Assembly (NCBI GenBank): GCA_030710605.1
Contig: CP092872.1
Coordinates: 95,373,794-95,437,793 of the forward strand
Length of the DNA stretch: 64,000 bases
Reading direction: 5' to 3'
Source: Cordylochernes scorpioides
Lineage: Eukaryota; Arthropoda; Arachnida; Pseudoscorpiones; Chernetidae
A program made the translations under genes and the position numbers. Shown here in pieces: positions 28,738-38,928 of this stretch (positions within the stretch are counted from its first letter, which is position 1; every line of letters begins with the position of its first letter). Under the pieces are notes generated by a model. The model was given only the letters and a program-made list of their open reading frames with translations, had not been told where the DNA came from and searched no databases.

Positions 28738-30574
28738 AAAGGCCATTATGCAAGGGAATGCAGGAAGAAAGGAAAGAATGAACAAAGACCAAAGAGGTTT
28801 GACCAAAACAAAGGCGTAAATATGTCGGCAATGTGCAACACTTTGTTTGGAGCTACCGCCGAGACCTGGATCATAGATTCTGGAGCGACGCACCATATGA
28901 CTCCCAAGAGAGATTACTTCACATGTCTGAAAGAGTGCACAAGCAATATGAGTTCCATCACTATTGCGAGTGGTTCTTCTATAGAAGCATGTGGTATCGG
29001 TATTGTCAGTGCCAATATTGTTGGACACAAGGGAGATGCCAGCAATATGGTTGCCCAGAACACCTTGTACGTTCCAGATATGCGTCACAGTGTTCTGTCT
29101 GTACTCCAAATGATAGAAAACGGTAGAAAAGTTGTCTTCAACAAGAGTGGTTGCCACATTATGGACATGAAAGGTAAACTCTTGATAGAGGGAAAGAAAC
29201 TGGGTAGACTTTACTACGTCCAGACTACTCCATCCTCTTCGATAGATCAGAATGATCGTGTTTCTCTTGCATCTGAATGCAAGGAAGAGCTTACACTGGA
29301 ACTTTGGCACAAAAGGCTGATGCATGTAAATGCATATACGATAGCAAAGATGGCCAAGAACCAAAGCGTAAGAGGACTTGATTGCAGCCCGGCAAAGCCA
29401 GAAAAGTGCGAAGACTGCTTGATCGGCAAGTCTTACCGTCTGCCATTCCTTCAGCACACACACAAGGAGGAAAAAGAAATCATGCTGTTGGACTTGGTGC
29501 ATGCGGACTTAATGGGTCCACTCGACGTATTGAGCTGGGGAGGAGCCAAGTACGTCTTAACCATCATTGATGAATCTACGAGATATACAAGTGTATTTTT
29601 CCTGAAAAACAAAGGCGGAACCCTGGGAAAAGTCAAAGAGTGGATTCAAGAATCTGAGAAACAAACCAGCCGGAAACTAAAACGAATACGTACGGATAAT
29701 GGCTTGGAATTTTGTTCCAAGGAATGGGACACTTTCTGCACGAGCGTTGGAATAGTTCATGAACACACTATGACGTATACACCTCAACAGAATGGTGTGG
29801 CAGAAAGAATGAATAGGACACTCCTAGATCTTGTCAGGAGCACTATATCTGGAAGTGGTCTGCCAAAGGCTTCCTGGGCGGAGCTGACTTACACCGCAGC
29901 CTATGTCAGAAACAGAGTTCTCAACAATCACAATGGTGAAAACACGCCATATGAACTGTGGACAGGGAACAAGCCTAGTCTTAAACACATAAGAGCTATT
30001 GGCTGTCAAGTATTTGTCCATATTCCAAGACAAGTCCGTAAATCCAAACTCGAAAGGAGAGCTGTCAAAGGTAACCTTGTTGGATATGCACTCAGAGGAC
30101 GTGGCTACAGAGTGTGGATTCCTGAGATGAATAAAGTGATGTATCGAGGAACGACAGCAACCGGGAGGTGCTTCCATCAGTTGAACACTACAGCTATGGG
30201 ACTCAACGGGAGATTGAAGAGTATCCAGTGTCTTTATTAGATCAAGAAGACGTGATACCTACAGAAGAGGACAGCCATAATGAAGATACTGTAAAGCCTT
30301 CTCCTACTCGATCTCATCCAATGATCCTAAGGAACCAGAGAAATGCTCAGAACTCAACTGAACTCCTCAGTACTAAAGTAAATAAGGGAGATCCTACTTC
30401 GTATAAAGAAGCTATCCAAGGCCCTGAAGCCGAGCATTGGCTTGAAGCAAGTGGAAGAAACCTAGCGGACTTTTTAACCAAGCCACTGGGAAGAAACCTA
30501 CACGAACTTCATCGTTCGAGACTGTTAAGCGGCGAAGTGATCCATGAATAGGAGGTCACTTCGAGGGAGGAGAT

Positions 30575-30701
30575 TGCTGACGGCCGCGACGGTTGGCTTC
30601 GGTAACACTGGAGCTGATGTCACTTCCTGATGATGTAACCCTGCAAGCGGCGTCGCCACATACTGACTTGTTCTCTTTCTCCATGTTTACTATTTAATCT
30701 A
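30575..30701 (+). repeat. Copia1 3' LTR, left part (interrupted by gypsy)
   Basis: After the polypurine-like GAGGGAGGAGAT, an LTR-like sequence begins TGCTGACGGCCGCGACGG. It is cut at 30701 by the gypsy element; its continuation may be at 38816-38851 (TATATATTCCCTTTACC ... AATTAAACA). No 5' partner is available. Confidence 0.45.
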
Positions 30702-31559
30702 TGTGGCAATATCGTTGCGGAATTTCTTGTTGTTGGATGCGAATGGTGAGATTTGATTGAAGCGCAGTCGTTTGAGTGGAAGTTGCAGCATACAGTTAGG
30801 AATAATCAGGACACGTGATGGGGTTTGAAAATGAAAGGCAACTGGATTGGAGGAAAGAAAGCTTGAGAAGAGCTGAGCGATTTGACTTATTAATTATCTG
30901 ATCACATGGCGGTGATTGACTTAGCTATGGGGTGAGCGGGAAGGTCTCGAGAGTAGATGTTACCTTGTTGAGAGCGAAATCACTACTAGGTCCGAACTCG
31001 GCGAGAGCGAGTGAACAACTGCCCATTCTTCCTTTTCGATTTTACACCAAGACTCAGTTTCTTTCTGATTGGTTGAGAGATGATCATATGATCTTTTCCT
31101 ATTGGTCGACCTATTTAGGTGCTGTCTTCTGATTGGCCGGCGGTTTCCTTTGGTGTTGTTTTTGCCGGAAGATATATCCGATTTCGTCAGGAAGTGTTGG
31201 ATAGCTCGACGCTTATAACTTCGGCGGATAGTAGATACGTCCTGTCTTTGCCGGAAATATTGGGTGTTAGCTTAACATTTATAACTTCTGGTCACCAGAT
31301 ACATCCTGCTTTGTCAAGAAGTATTGAGTGCTTCTTGACTAATATAACTTCTGCGGCCACTAGATACGTCCGGTCTTTGCCCCTGCAATATTGACACAGG
31401 GGTGCCAAGAATAGTCGTGCCAGCTTTAGGCCTACTTCCTATGTCTTATTGCTACTTGCTTTCCTCCAGTTACCTTGTTCTTTATTAAGTCTTTGAAAAT
31501 CATACATGGTACATACATAGTGGGTCGGGGTTGCATTTAATTATATACAAATTATGACA
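30702..31559 (-). repeat. Gypsy 3' LTR
   Basis: On the minus strand starts TGTCATAATTTGTATATAAT and ends CAACGATATTGCCACA. Three similar internal words (GATAGTAGATACGTCC, CACCAGATACATCC, CCACTAGATACGTCC) form a degenerate ~75-bp tandem repeat near 31222-31380. Confidence 0.85.
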
Positions 31560-33144
31560 GATGCGCCCCCTACATGTGAAGAATTCAAGAAGGGGTTAGC
31601 CTGAGAGAATTCTGTAAAGTGAAAAATAATTTTGTGGGAAAATTAGTTGTGGGTATTGAGGGGCTATATACAAGCATTGCTGGTGATATAAAAGTAAAAT
31701 AGAATGGTGTTGATGATATAGGTTGAGTATAATTAATAGAAATCAAAAATTTTTTAATTGTAAGAAATCAAAATGAATGTTATGGTACATAGTGGATTAA
31801 AAAGAAAAGAAAATGCGCCTAAACGAATTCTACTCGAGATAGGAAATGAAATCGAGGGAGTTCTATTAAGGCTTTTGAAATCAAAATAAAAATAATATAA
31901 AAATAGTTGAATGAAATCAAAATTGAATGTGTTTGGTTGAAAAAAAATTGTTTTGTTGCATGGTGATAAGGGAAAATGCCTAGTTACTTTTTTGCTCGAA
32001 TTTTGGAAAAGAATTCGAGGAAATTTCATAAGGTCTTTTGAGAAATCAAAGTAAAATAAAAAGTTGAAAGAAATCAAAGTGAATGTTTGATGCATGGTGA
32101 AAAAAAAAAAGAAAAATGCCTAACCATATTCTCGCTCGAAATTGGGAATGGAAAACGAGGGATTTTTATTAGGGCTTTTGAGAAATCAAAAAATAATTAA
32201 AATAAAAAGTTGGAGGAAATCAAAAAATAATATAAAAGTTGGGAGAAATCAAAGTAAATGCTTGGTTGCATGGTGAAAAAAAGATAGAGAAAAAAAAGAA
32301 TGTTTTTGTAAATCAAAATGAAATATAATATCCAATTTTGAAAGAAAACCAATGAGTTTTTGTTGATTGGAAACTATGATAACATAACTAAGTGGTAAAT
32401 ATATGATAATTAATGATTAAAAGTGATGTTAAGTTGAATAAATTGATAAATTGATTAAATATTTACATTTTTAATTGAGAGAAAATAATGAAAATGATTA
32501 ATATGAAAAATAAGGTGTATTGGTTTGAACCCTTTGGTATCTACATGCCCTATAAATTTTTTAATTGCTCAATTATGCCCTATAAATTTTTTAATTGCTC
32601 AATTATGCCCTGTAAATTTTTTGTCTCATCTGTAGCGACACTTAGGTGAAAACGTGATTCTACCCCTCAAGTGCGTTTATGCTATGTGTACAGGAGACAT
32701 GGAAATCTATATAACCTTTATGTGTAATTTTTATCTTTGTGTGTGTTGTGAAAAAATGTTAGAAGTCTGTTGTGTAAGAAATGTGTGAGCGAGTTCTATG
32801 TGTTGTCTTGTGGATGTGGAATTGGATGATAAAAATTGATATGTAGACTCGAACTGGAATCAAAAATCGGTGGCATAGCGAGGTTCCCAGTTGACCTCAA
32901 TAGGGGACCTTCTCATTGTAATTAGAGATACGGAAGTGGGGTGTGTCGGGCAAAAGAGAGGGAATGAAATTGGAGATCGGACGAGGCGCTCCGCTTTGTT
33001 TGCATAGGCCGAATTTATCGCCGCGGACTACACTTCCTGTCGCGGTGTCTCAAAATTCTCATTTCCTGCCGTCTATTTATTTTGGGGTGTGGCTCGGGTC
33101 TTGTTTTTGGAGTATGACTTCTCCGACATTGGTTGGTCATCTTT
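31560..33144 (-). repeat. Gypsy 3' noncoding region with tandem repeats
   Basis: Three degenerate units of ~140-160 bp (about 31750-32330) each contain GAAATCAAA words, ATGCCTAA/ATGCGCC and a short inverted pair CTCGA...TCGAG. A second array at 32546-32620 has period 30 (TGCCCTATAAATTTTTTAAT), two full units and one partial. No open frame for an envelope protein. Confidence 0.7.
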
Positions 33145-36100
33145 TCAGTTACTGCTATCTCTTCGGAGTTTATTTAGATTTTCTGCAAAAATGGTTCCTA
33201 AAATTATGAGAAGTTTTATAAATGCTTGTCCAAAATTAAAAACTGCCTCTTGTAGTTCGAAGATTTTATGAGCGGGCATGGTATAGATAAACAAGTAATT
33301 AATGATTAAAATTGGGATACAGTTGTATGGTAGAACTAACAAACAAAGGATAAAAATCAGATGAAAGATAGGATATTGCCCCATGTTCGTCCATATTTTT
33401 GTAACTGGGGACTCTGAAATATTTGCTTGAACCTTATTAATTGTAGAATTTGAATGATTGGTAGGTTCGCAGTTCTCCTGTTTGATATCTTTAGGGAGTG
33501 GTGTGATATGATTGAGCTGGTTGTCAGGTTTGCAGTTTTTAACATCGGGGAAGAGTGATGCAAATCGTCTTGTTGCAAAAATGGCAGGGTCTAAATGCCT
33601 GAAAGGTTCGCTGCTGGTGGGTTTGAACCTTAATGACTCTGTTGGGAATAATTCGGGTGTTAAATGTTTGAAAGGGAACGTGTAATTGGGGTTGTGCTTT
33701 ATATGATATGTGCTAACGGCGGGTGGTGATATATAACGGATTTTTTCTGTATACAGTTTAAGTTTGTTGACGTGGATTGTGTCAGTGTCTCTTTGAAGTG
33801 GTTGATTTGGTCGATCTATGCGGACCACATTTGGTGAAATAATTTCTAATATTGTGTGAGGTCCTGTGAAATATGGCGCAAGTTTCCCTGTATTTGGGTG
33901 GTGATATAATTTTACTAACACTAGATCACCTACTTCGAAATGTGGTTGCTTGTGTCGTTGGTCATAAATGTTTTTGTCTTGTAAATGTTTGTTTTGTGTG
34001 CGTGTGTGTGCAATTTTTCTAGCTTTGTCGATATCTGGGTACGGTGTGTTATGATTAGAGATTTCTGGGGGTAGGATACCAAACATTAAGTATATGGGTG
34101 GAAAACCTGTGGTAGAGTGGGGTGTCTTGTTATATATAAGTGTAACCTTCTTGACCAACTTGGTCCATGCGACCTTAGGATTTTCTAGGTGTAATAACCT
34201 AAGTTTTCCCGTGAGGGTGGCGTTCAGGCGTTCACATAGGCCGTTGGCTTGTGGGTTGTTGCTGGTTGTGATTAACGGGTGAATATTTCTATTAAGGAGA
34301 AAACTACGAAATTTGGGTGAAGTGAAGGCAGGGGCTCTATCCGTAAGAAGGCGTTTTGGAGAACCATCCTGGAATACTCGCTTAAGTACCTGTTGGTAGG
34401 TGGTGGTACTGGTGGATTTAGATGGAAAAGCCCACGCGTAGCGTGAAAAATGATCGACTACCACATGGAGGTATATCTTGGTGTTGCCATATTTGGCAAA
34501 TCCTGCTATGGTGTCCAGAGATAAAAGGTCGAAGGGTTCTTTAGATTCCGGAGGTTGACTTAATTCTCCGTAAGTGGGTCCTACTGGACGTTTTGTTAAT
34601 TGGCAGGTGGGACAGGTCTTAACTTTTTGTTTAATATCTTTTGACATACCTTGCCAGTAATATTGTGTGGAGATGATTCGTGACATTTGGGAAATACCGG
34701 GGTGATTGTATTGTGTGTGTACTGTTTGTAAGAGTTGTTGTATGAGTGGTTTTGGAAGTATAATCTTGGTTACACCTTTTCGGGAAACTGTATGTAATCC
34801 ATTACGATCAATGGTCAAAGTAGACTCTTTCGATGGAGGAGGTTGGTGTGTCTTGATAAGGGTGGCGTCCAAGAATCCACAAAACGGGTTACGGGACATG
34901 AGATCTGCTTCATATTGTAGTTTTCCTTTTATGTAGCGGACCTCATATTCGTAACTCGATAGTCGTAAACTCCATCGAAACAGTCTGCCGGACGGGTTCT
35001 TGATGGTTTTCAACCACTGCAATGCGTGATGGTCAGAAAATATAGTAAATTTTCTGCCCATAAGATAGATGCGAAACTTCTCCACACTCTCAACGATTGC
35101 TAAGCACTCAAGTTCAGAGATGGAGTAGTTTTTCTCGTGTGGGCGCAATGTTCGGCTGAAATACTGAGCTGGATATACGTTCCCGTCAGGGTGAACTTGT
35201 TTGAGAATGCCTGCTATACCGAGGGTGGATGCATCGCAATACACTTGGCATGGCAGACCTTCTTTGTAAAGGTGTAAAATGGGGTGTTGTGTGAGGTTTC
35301 CTTTCAGGTCAATGAACGCCTCTTGACAAGCTTCATTCCAGTTCCACACGACGTCCTTTTTGAGGAGATTGTTGAGTGGTGCTCGCAAGCGAGCGTATTC
35401 CGGAATGAATTTGTTATAGACGTTCACAGCGCCTAAAAAGGATTGTAGTGTTTTTCGGTTGTGTGGTTGTTTTATGGCGTGGATAATGTCGGTGTTACGT
35501 GTGAGTGGTGTAATTGTACCAGCTGTAATGGTGTAACCTAGAAAATCTATGGATTGTTTAAAAAATTCGCATTTCACGAAGTTAAGTTGTAGTTTCTCCG
35601 CTTCGCAAAAGGCGAAAAATTGTCGCAGGTGGTTTTGATGCTCCTCCAACGTGTTGGAGTAAATGATGAAATCATCAAAGTAATGTGCCACACAGTCAAG
35701 TCCGTGTCTCTGTAGGACCTGACTTATGGCTCGTTCGTAAATCTGAGGACTGGTTTTTAACCCGAAAGGTAATCGAGTGGGTTGGTATAATCCTTCAAAG
35801 GTGGCAAATGCTAACAGTGGTCGAGAATCGGGGTGTATTGGGACTTGCCAATACGCAGAGGATATGTCGGCCGTGGAGAAATATTTGGCCTGTGCGAGGC
35901 GGTCTAGGATATCCTCGATTCTCGGGAGGGGATGGACATCAGAGTTGATTAGCTCGTTCACCTTCCTATAATCGATACAAAACCGTTTGGTCTTGTCGCG
36001 CTTAGTGACGAGGGTGACAGGGCTCGAGAAAGGTGAAAAAGATTGTTCTATGATGCCGTTCTCCAGCATTTGTTGTATTTGGTTACGGATTTCTTGTTGG

Positions 36101-37305
36101 TCACATATCGGAACACGATATGGACGTATGGTGATTATTTTTTCGGAATTCGTGGGTATTTTTACTGGTGGAATCCGTAAGCATGGTACGTTGAATTTGT
36201 CCTGTGAAAAAATGTGAGTGTACCTTTGTAGAAGTGTTGTGAACTGTGGTGTATAGTGAGTGTTAGGTGTTGTGTTGTAGTATGCATGGGGTAAAGGGTT
36301 TTGTTGTGTATTAGTGTGAGTGTCGAGTTCGTTGTGTGGGTTGGTCATGTGAGAGTTGTGCAACGGTGTGTGATCACCTATGTTTTTGGTATGCGAGTTA
36401 TCCCGCTGTGTGGGTGCGTTTTGGACAGGTTCATAAGTTGAAGTTGTTGTGGTTTGATTATTTGAGGGCATGTAAAAAAGGCAATTGGCTTTAGTGAAAA
36501 AGGGGCATGTAGATAAGTGGGTTTTTCTCAATGAATGCACGCAATGGTTGTCATAGGCGGAAAGTTGGGATGCGGGGAAAATTTTTTGTGACATCGCCTG
36601 ACACTGCCAGTACGTGCATACATTGGACACATGATTAAAATGGTAGGAAAGGGTAGACAATGGGGCGCCCAGCTGGAATATAGTGCATTTATTAAAATCT
36701 ATGGTTAATCTGAATTTATGGAGGCTATTGATACTAAGAATTCCAAATGGCAATGGTGCATTCACTACATGGAAATTCTCCTTTCGTGATATTTGTCCTA
36801 TTGTCAGTGGGATAGATAGTTTACCCATGGTTTTTGCAAATCCGTTTAGGGTTTGGAGGTGTAGTGAATGTCCCTCAAGGGTTAAATTAGGCAGGTGGGT
36901 TTTTAGCATATGATAAATATTATATGGCACTATACTCAGGCTGGCGCCTGTATCAATTAAAAAGGGGCATGATACATTAGGGGCTAGAAAAAGTTTGACA
37001 GTCAGTTGGTTTAGGGAGCCTACCTCAGTCTCGAAAGGGCTGCTCGGCTGGGGTGTCTCTGGCTTGACTTGGTTGTTGTGGAATCGGAACTGGTGATTTT
37101 GGGACCGTTTGCACTGTCCGGACTTTTTCGTGGGTCGTCGGGACTGGTCGACGTCGGCATTCGCTGTGCCAGTGTCTCGCGCCGCAGAACTTGCAGTTGG
37201 ACGGTGGAAGAGGTGCATTCCATGCACCTGGGCGTCGGGGTGTGCTGTGGTACGGACCCGACATTGTGGGTGGTTGATCTTCTCGGGGTCGCGTTGTCGG
37301 TACAC
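33145..37305 (-). CDS. Gypsy Pol polyprotein with hydrophobic C-terminal tail
   Basis: 1386-codon open frame; the first ~90 codons overlap gag, and Pol lies in the +1 frame relative to gag. Approximate residues: protease FLIDTGASLSIV at 116; RT with CIDYRKVNELI and active site YFDD at 541; RNase H YCDASTLGIAG and FSDHHALQWL; integrase HHCC (HPGISQ ... CPTCQLTKRP), then LSLDTI ~930, TDRAPAF ~990, GLCERLN ~1027 (D, D, E). After the integrase C-part there are about 150 extra residues ending in a strongly hydrophobic stretch IFHLIFILCLLVLPYNC (~1315-1345) and a second one. All catalytic residues are present, so this copy may encode working enzymes. The tail is unusual for Pol. Confidence 0.9.
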   Translation of the reverse strand: MYRQRDPEKINHPQCRVRTTAHPDAQVHGMHLFHRPTASSAARDTGTANADVDQSRRPTKKSGQCKRSQNHQFRFHNNQVKPETPQPSSPFETEVGSLNQLTVKLFLAPNVSCPFLIDTGASLSIVPYNIYHMLKTHLPNLTLEGHSLHLQTLNGFAKTMGKLSIPLTIGQISRKENFHVVNAPLPFGILSINSLHKFRLTIDFNKCTIFQLGAPLSTLSYHFNHVSNVCTYWQCQAMSQKIFPASQLSAYDNHCVHSLRKTHLSTCPFFTKANCLFYMPSNNQTTTTSTYEPVQNAPTQRDNSHTKNIGDHTPLHNSHMTNPHNELDTHTNTQQNPLPHAYYNTTPNTHYTPQFTTLLQRYTHIFSQDKFNVPCLRIPPVKIPTNSEKIITIRPYRVPICDQQEIRNQIQQMLENGIIEQSFSPFSSPVTLVTKRDKTKRFCIDYRKVNELINSDVHPLPRIEDILDRLAQAKYFSTADISSAYWQVPIHPDSRPLLAFATFEGLYQPTRLPFGLKTSPQIYERAISQVLQRHGLDCVAHYFDDFIIYSNTLEEHQNHLRQFFAFCEAEKLQLNFVKCEFFKQSIDFLGYTITAGTITPLTRNTDIIHAIKQPHNRKTLQSFLGAVNVYNKFIPEYARLRAPLNNLLKKDVVWNWNEACQEAFIDLKGNLTQHPILHLYKEGLPCQVYCDASTLGIAGILKQVHPDGNVYPAQYFSRTLRPHEKNYSISELECLAIVESVEKFRIYLMGRKFTIFSDHHALQWLKTIKNPSGRLFRWSLRLSSYEYEVRYIKGKLQYEADLMSRNPFCGFLDATLIKTHQPPPSKESTLTIDRNGLHTVSRKGVTKIILPKPLIQQLLQTVHTQYNHPGISQMSRIISTQYYWQGMSKDIKQKVKTCPTCQLTKRPVGPTYGELSQPPESKEPFDLLSLDTIAGFAKYGNTKIYLHVVVDHFSRYAWAFPSKSTSTTTYQQVLKRVFQDGSPKRLLTDRAPAFTSPKFRSFLLNRNIHPLITTSNNPQANGLCERLNATLTGKLRLLHLENPKVAWTKLVKKVTLIYNKTPHSTTGFPPIYLMFGILPPEISNHNTPYPDIDKARKIAHTRTQNKHLQDKNIYDQRHKQPHFEVGDLVLVKLYHHPNTGKLAPYFTGPHTILEIISPNVVRIDRPNQPLQRDTDTIHVNKLKLYTEKIRYISPPAVSTYHIKHNPNYTFPFKHLTPELFPTESLRFKPTSSEPFRHLDPAIFATRRFASLFPDVKNCKPDNQLNHITPLPKDIKQENCEPTNHSNSTINKVQANISESPVTKIWTNMGQYPIFHLIFILCLLVLPYNCIPILIINYLFIYTMPAHKIFELQEAVFNFGQAFIKLLIILGTIFAENLNKLRRDSSN

Positions 37306-37927
37306 TGGGCCCGTGGATCCGCTGTACCAGTCGGAACCATTCTCCTAGGTTCTCGGGAGGTACTACGCGGACTAGGCGCTGGTCGTTGAATGGCAGTCCT
37401 TCTGTCAGCGTCTCGAGGATCACCTCTTGTGGAAGTCCTAGTTGCAATCCCATGGCGGTTTTCTCCCGGTAATAGGTCTCTAGGTTGGCTTGCCCAGTAA
37501 GCTTCATGGCGAAATATTTCGCAAAGGACGCTTCGCTTGACTCAGGATAGAGATCTAGGAGGATTTGTCTCACCTGGAAGTAGCTCCGGTCGGCCATCCG
37601 AAGTTTCCTGAAGAGCTCCAGGGGTTGTCGCGCCAGATAGTTTGGCAGGCGGAGTAATTTTTCTTGTTCTCCCATGGATGCGTCTTCCATTTTTCGGTCG
37701 AATGCTTGGAAAAACTGTGTCGCGTTGTATGTGCCATCGAAAGGCGGGATTGCCGACTCCGCTCCATCAGAAATTTTTACCCGGGTCAGGAGCGCCGATA
37801 GCTGGTTGACGGCGTCCGCTAGGGGCGCAGTTGTCTCGCCCGTCTCTCTTACTTCCTGCCTCCCTTCCGTTGTTGTTTCCGTCGGGCCGTCCGACTTTAT
37901 GCTTATGGGATCCTGATCAAGCTCCAT
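37025..37927 (-). CDS. Gypsy Gag protein
   Basis: ATG at 37927, 30 bases inside the LTR; 300 codons, stop at 37025. Sequence starts MELDQDPISIKSDG. A helical capsid-like region (PPFDGTYNATQFFQAF to LVQRIHG) spans ~75-240. One short zinc-knuckle-like motif, CKFCGARHWHSEC, lies at ~245-257; it has CX2CX3HX4C spacing instead of the standard CX2CX4HX4C. The end overlaps the start of pol by 281 bases in a different frame, so Pol is likely made by frameshifting. A longer open frame upstream lies within the LTR and is not needed. Confidence 0.8.
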   Translation of the reverse strand: MELDQDPISIKSDGPTETTTEGRQEVRETGETTAPLADAVNQLSALLTRVKISDGAESAIPPFDGTYNATQFFQAFDRKMEDASMGEQEKLLRLPNYLARQPLELFRKLRMADRSYFQVRQILLDLYPESSEASFAKYFAMKLTGQANLETYYREKTAMGLQLGLPQEVILETLTEGLPFNDQRLVRVVPPENLGEWFRLVQRIHGPSVPTTRPREDQPPTMSGPYHSTPRRPGAWNAPLPPSNCKFCGARHWHSECRRRPVPTTHEKVRTVQTVPKSPVPIPQQPSQARDTPAEQPFRD

Positions 37928-37957
37928 AATATCTTTATCCTGTCGACTTAACCGATC

Positions 37958-38815
37958 TGTGGCAATATCGTTGCGGAATTTCTTGTTGTTGGATGCGAAT
38001 GGTGAGATTTGATTGAAGCGCAGTCGTTTGAGTGGAAGTTGCAGCATACAGTTAGGAATAATCAGGACACGTGATGGGGTTTGAAAATGAAAGGCAACTG
38101 GATTGGAGGAAAGAAAGCTTGAGAAGAGCTGAGCGATTTGACTTATTAATTATCTGATCACATGGCGGTGATTGACTTAGCTATGGGGTGAGCGGGAAGG
38201 TCTCGAGAGTAGATGTTACCTTGTTGAGAGCGAAATCACTACTAGGTCCGAACTCGGCGAGAGCGAGTGAACAACTGCCCATTCTTCCTTTTCGATTTTA
38301 CACCAAGACTCAGTTTCTTTCTGATTGGTTGAGAGATGATCATATGATCTTTTCCTATTGGTCGACCTATTTAGGTGCTGTCTTCTGATTGGCCGGCGGT
38401 TTCCTTTGGTGTTGTTTTTGCCGGAAGATATATCCGATTTCGTCAGGAAGTGTTGGATAGCTCGACGCTTATAACTTCGGCGGATAGTAGATACGTCCTG
38501 TCTTTGCCGGAAATATTGGGTGTTAGCTTAACATTTATAACTTCTGGTCACCAGATACATCCTGCTTTGTCAGGAAGTATTGAGTGCTTCTTGACTAATA
38601 TAACTTCTGCGGCCACTAGATACGTCCGGTCTTTGCCCCTGCAATATTGACACAGGGGTGCCAAGAATAGTTGTGCCAGCTTTAGGCCTACTTCCTATGT
38701 CTTATTGCTACTTGCTTTCCTCCAGTTACCTTGTTCTTTATTAAGTCTTTGAAAATCATACATGGTACATACATAGTGGGTCGGGGTTGCATTTAATTAT
38801 ATACAAATTATGACA
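37958..38815 (-). repeat. Gypsy 5' LTR
   Basis: 858 bp, partner of 30702-31559; visible differences include TTGTGCC versus TCGTGCC near 38671/31414. The region after it on the minus strand, GATCGGTTAAGTCGACAGG, is the expected place of the primer-binding site, though it does not start TGG. Confidence 0.85.
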
Positions 38816-38928
38816 TCTATATATATTCCCTTTACCTTGTAGTTAATTAAACAATAATTAACGTTGAGCGCTGTGTGTAATCAATTGGAATACAACAGTA
38901 TTAATAACAGCTGATACAGCAAAAAAAC

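Larger units (their letters stand above)
27290..30551 (+). pseudogene. Copia1 Gag-Pol fragment, RT/RNase H deleted and split by a Penelope element
   Basis: 27290-27359 encodes KPIETEKQFKAKVVCFKCGG and KGHY, the first half of a CX2CX4HX4C knuckle; the second half (KGHYARECRKKGKNEQ) resumes at 28738 after a 1.4-kb insertion. From 28822: protease DSGATHHM (~28880), GAG-pre-integrase LWHKRLMHVN (~29300), integrase with HADLMGP (~29500), RTDNGLEFC (~29690) and GVAERMNR (~29795). After the integrase C-part there is a frame change near 30170. Then PTSYKEAIQGPEAEHWLEA passes without interruption into SGRNLADFLTKPLGRNLHE, which is the last motif of copia pol: the whole RT and RNase H are gone, in frame. 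The 5' LTR and most of gag are absent. Confidence 0.8.
30702..38815 (-). mobile_element. Ty3/gypsy LTR retrotransposon, young
   Basis: Two 858-bp LTRs (30702-31559 and 37958-38815) differing at about two positions by eye, with TCTA on both outer flanks (30698-30701, 38816-38819). Gag and Pol lie on the minus strand in two long uninterrupted frames. Between Pol and the 3' LTR there are 1.6 kb of noncoding tandem-repeat sequence. The best-preserved element in the window. Confidence 0.9.

Noticed and set aside
28645-29502. 285-codon open frame on the minus strand
   Set aside because: It lies antisense to the copia1 protease-integrase frame, which has clear family motifs. It is a shadow.
31560-33144. 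An envelope gene in the gypsy 3' region
   Set aside because: Translations in all frames are broken and low complexity; only tandem repeats are visible.
37928-38047. Upstream in-frame start for gypsy gag
   Set aside because: It would begin within the LTR. The ATG at 37927 lies just after the LTR and has an ordinary Gag start.
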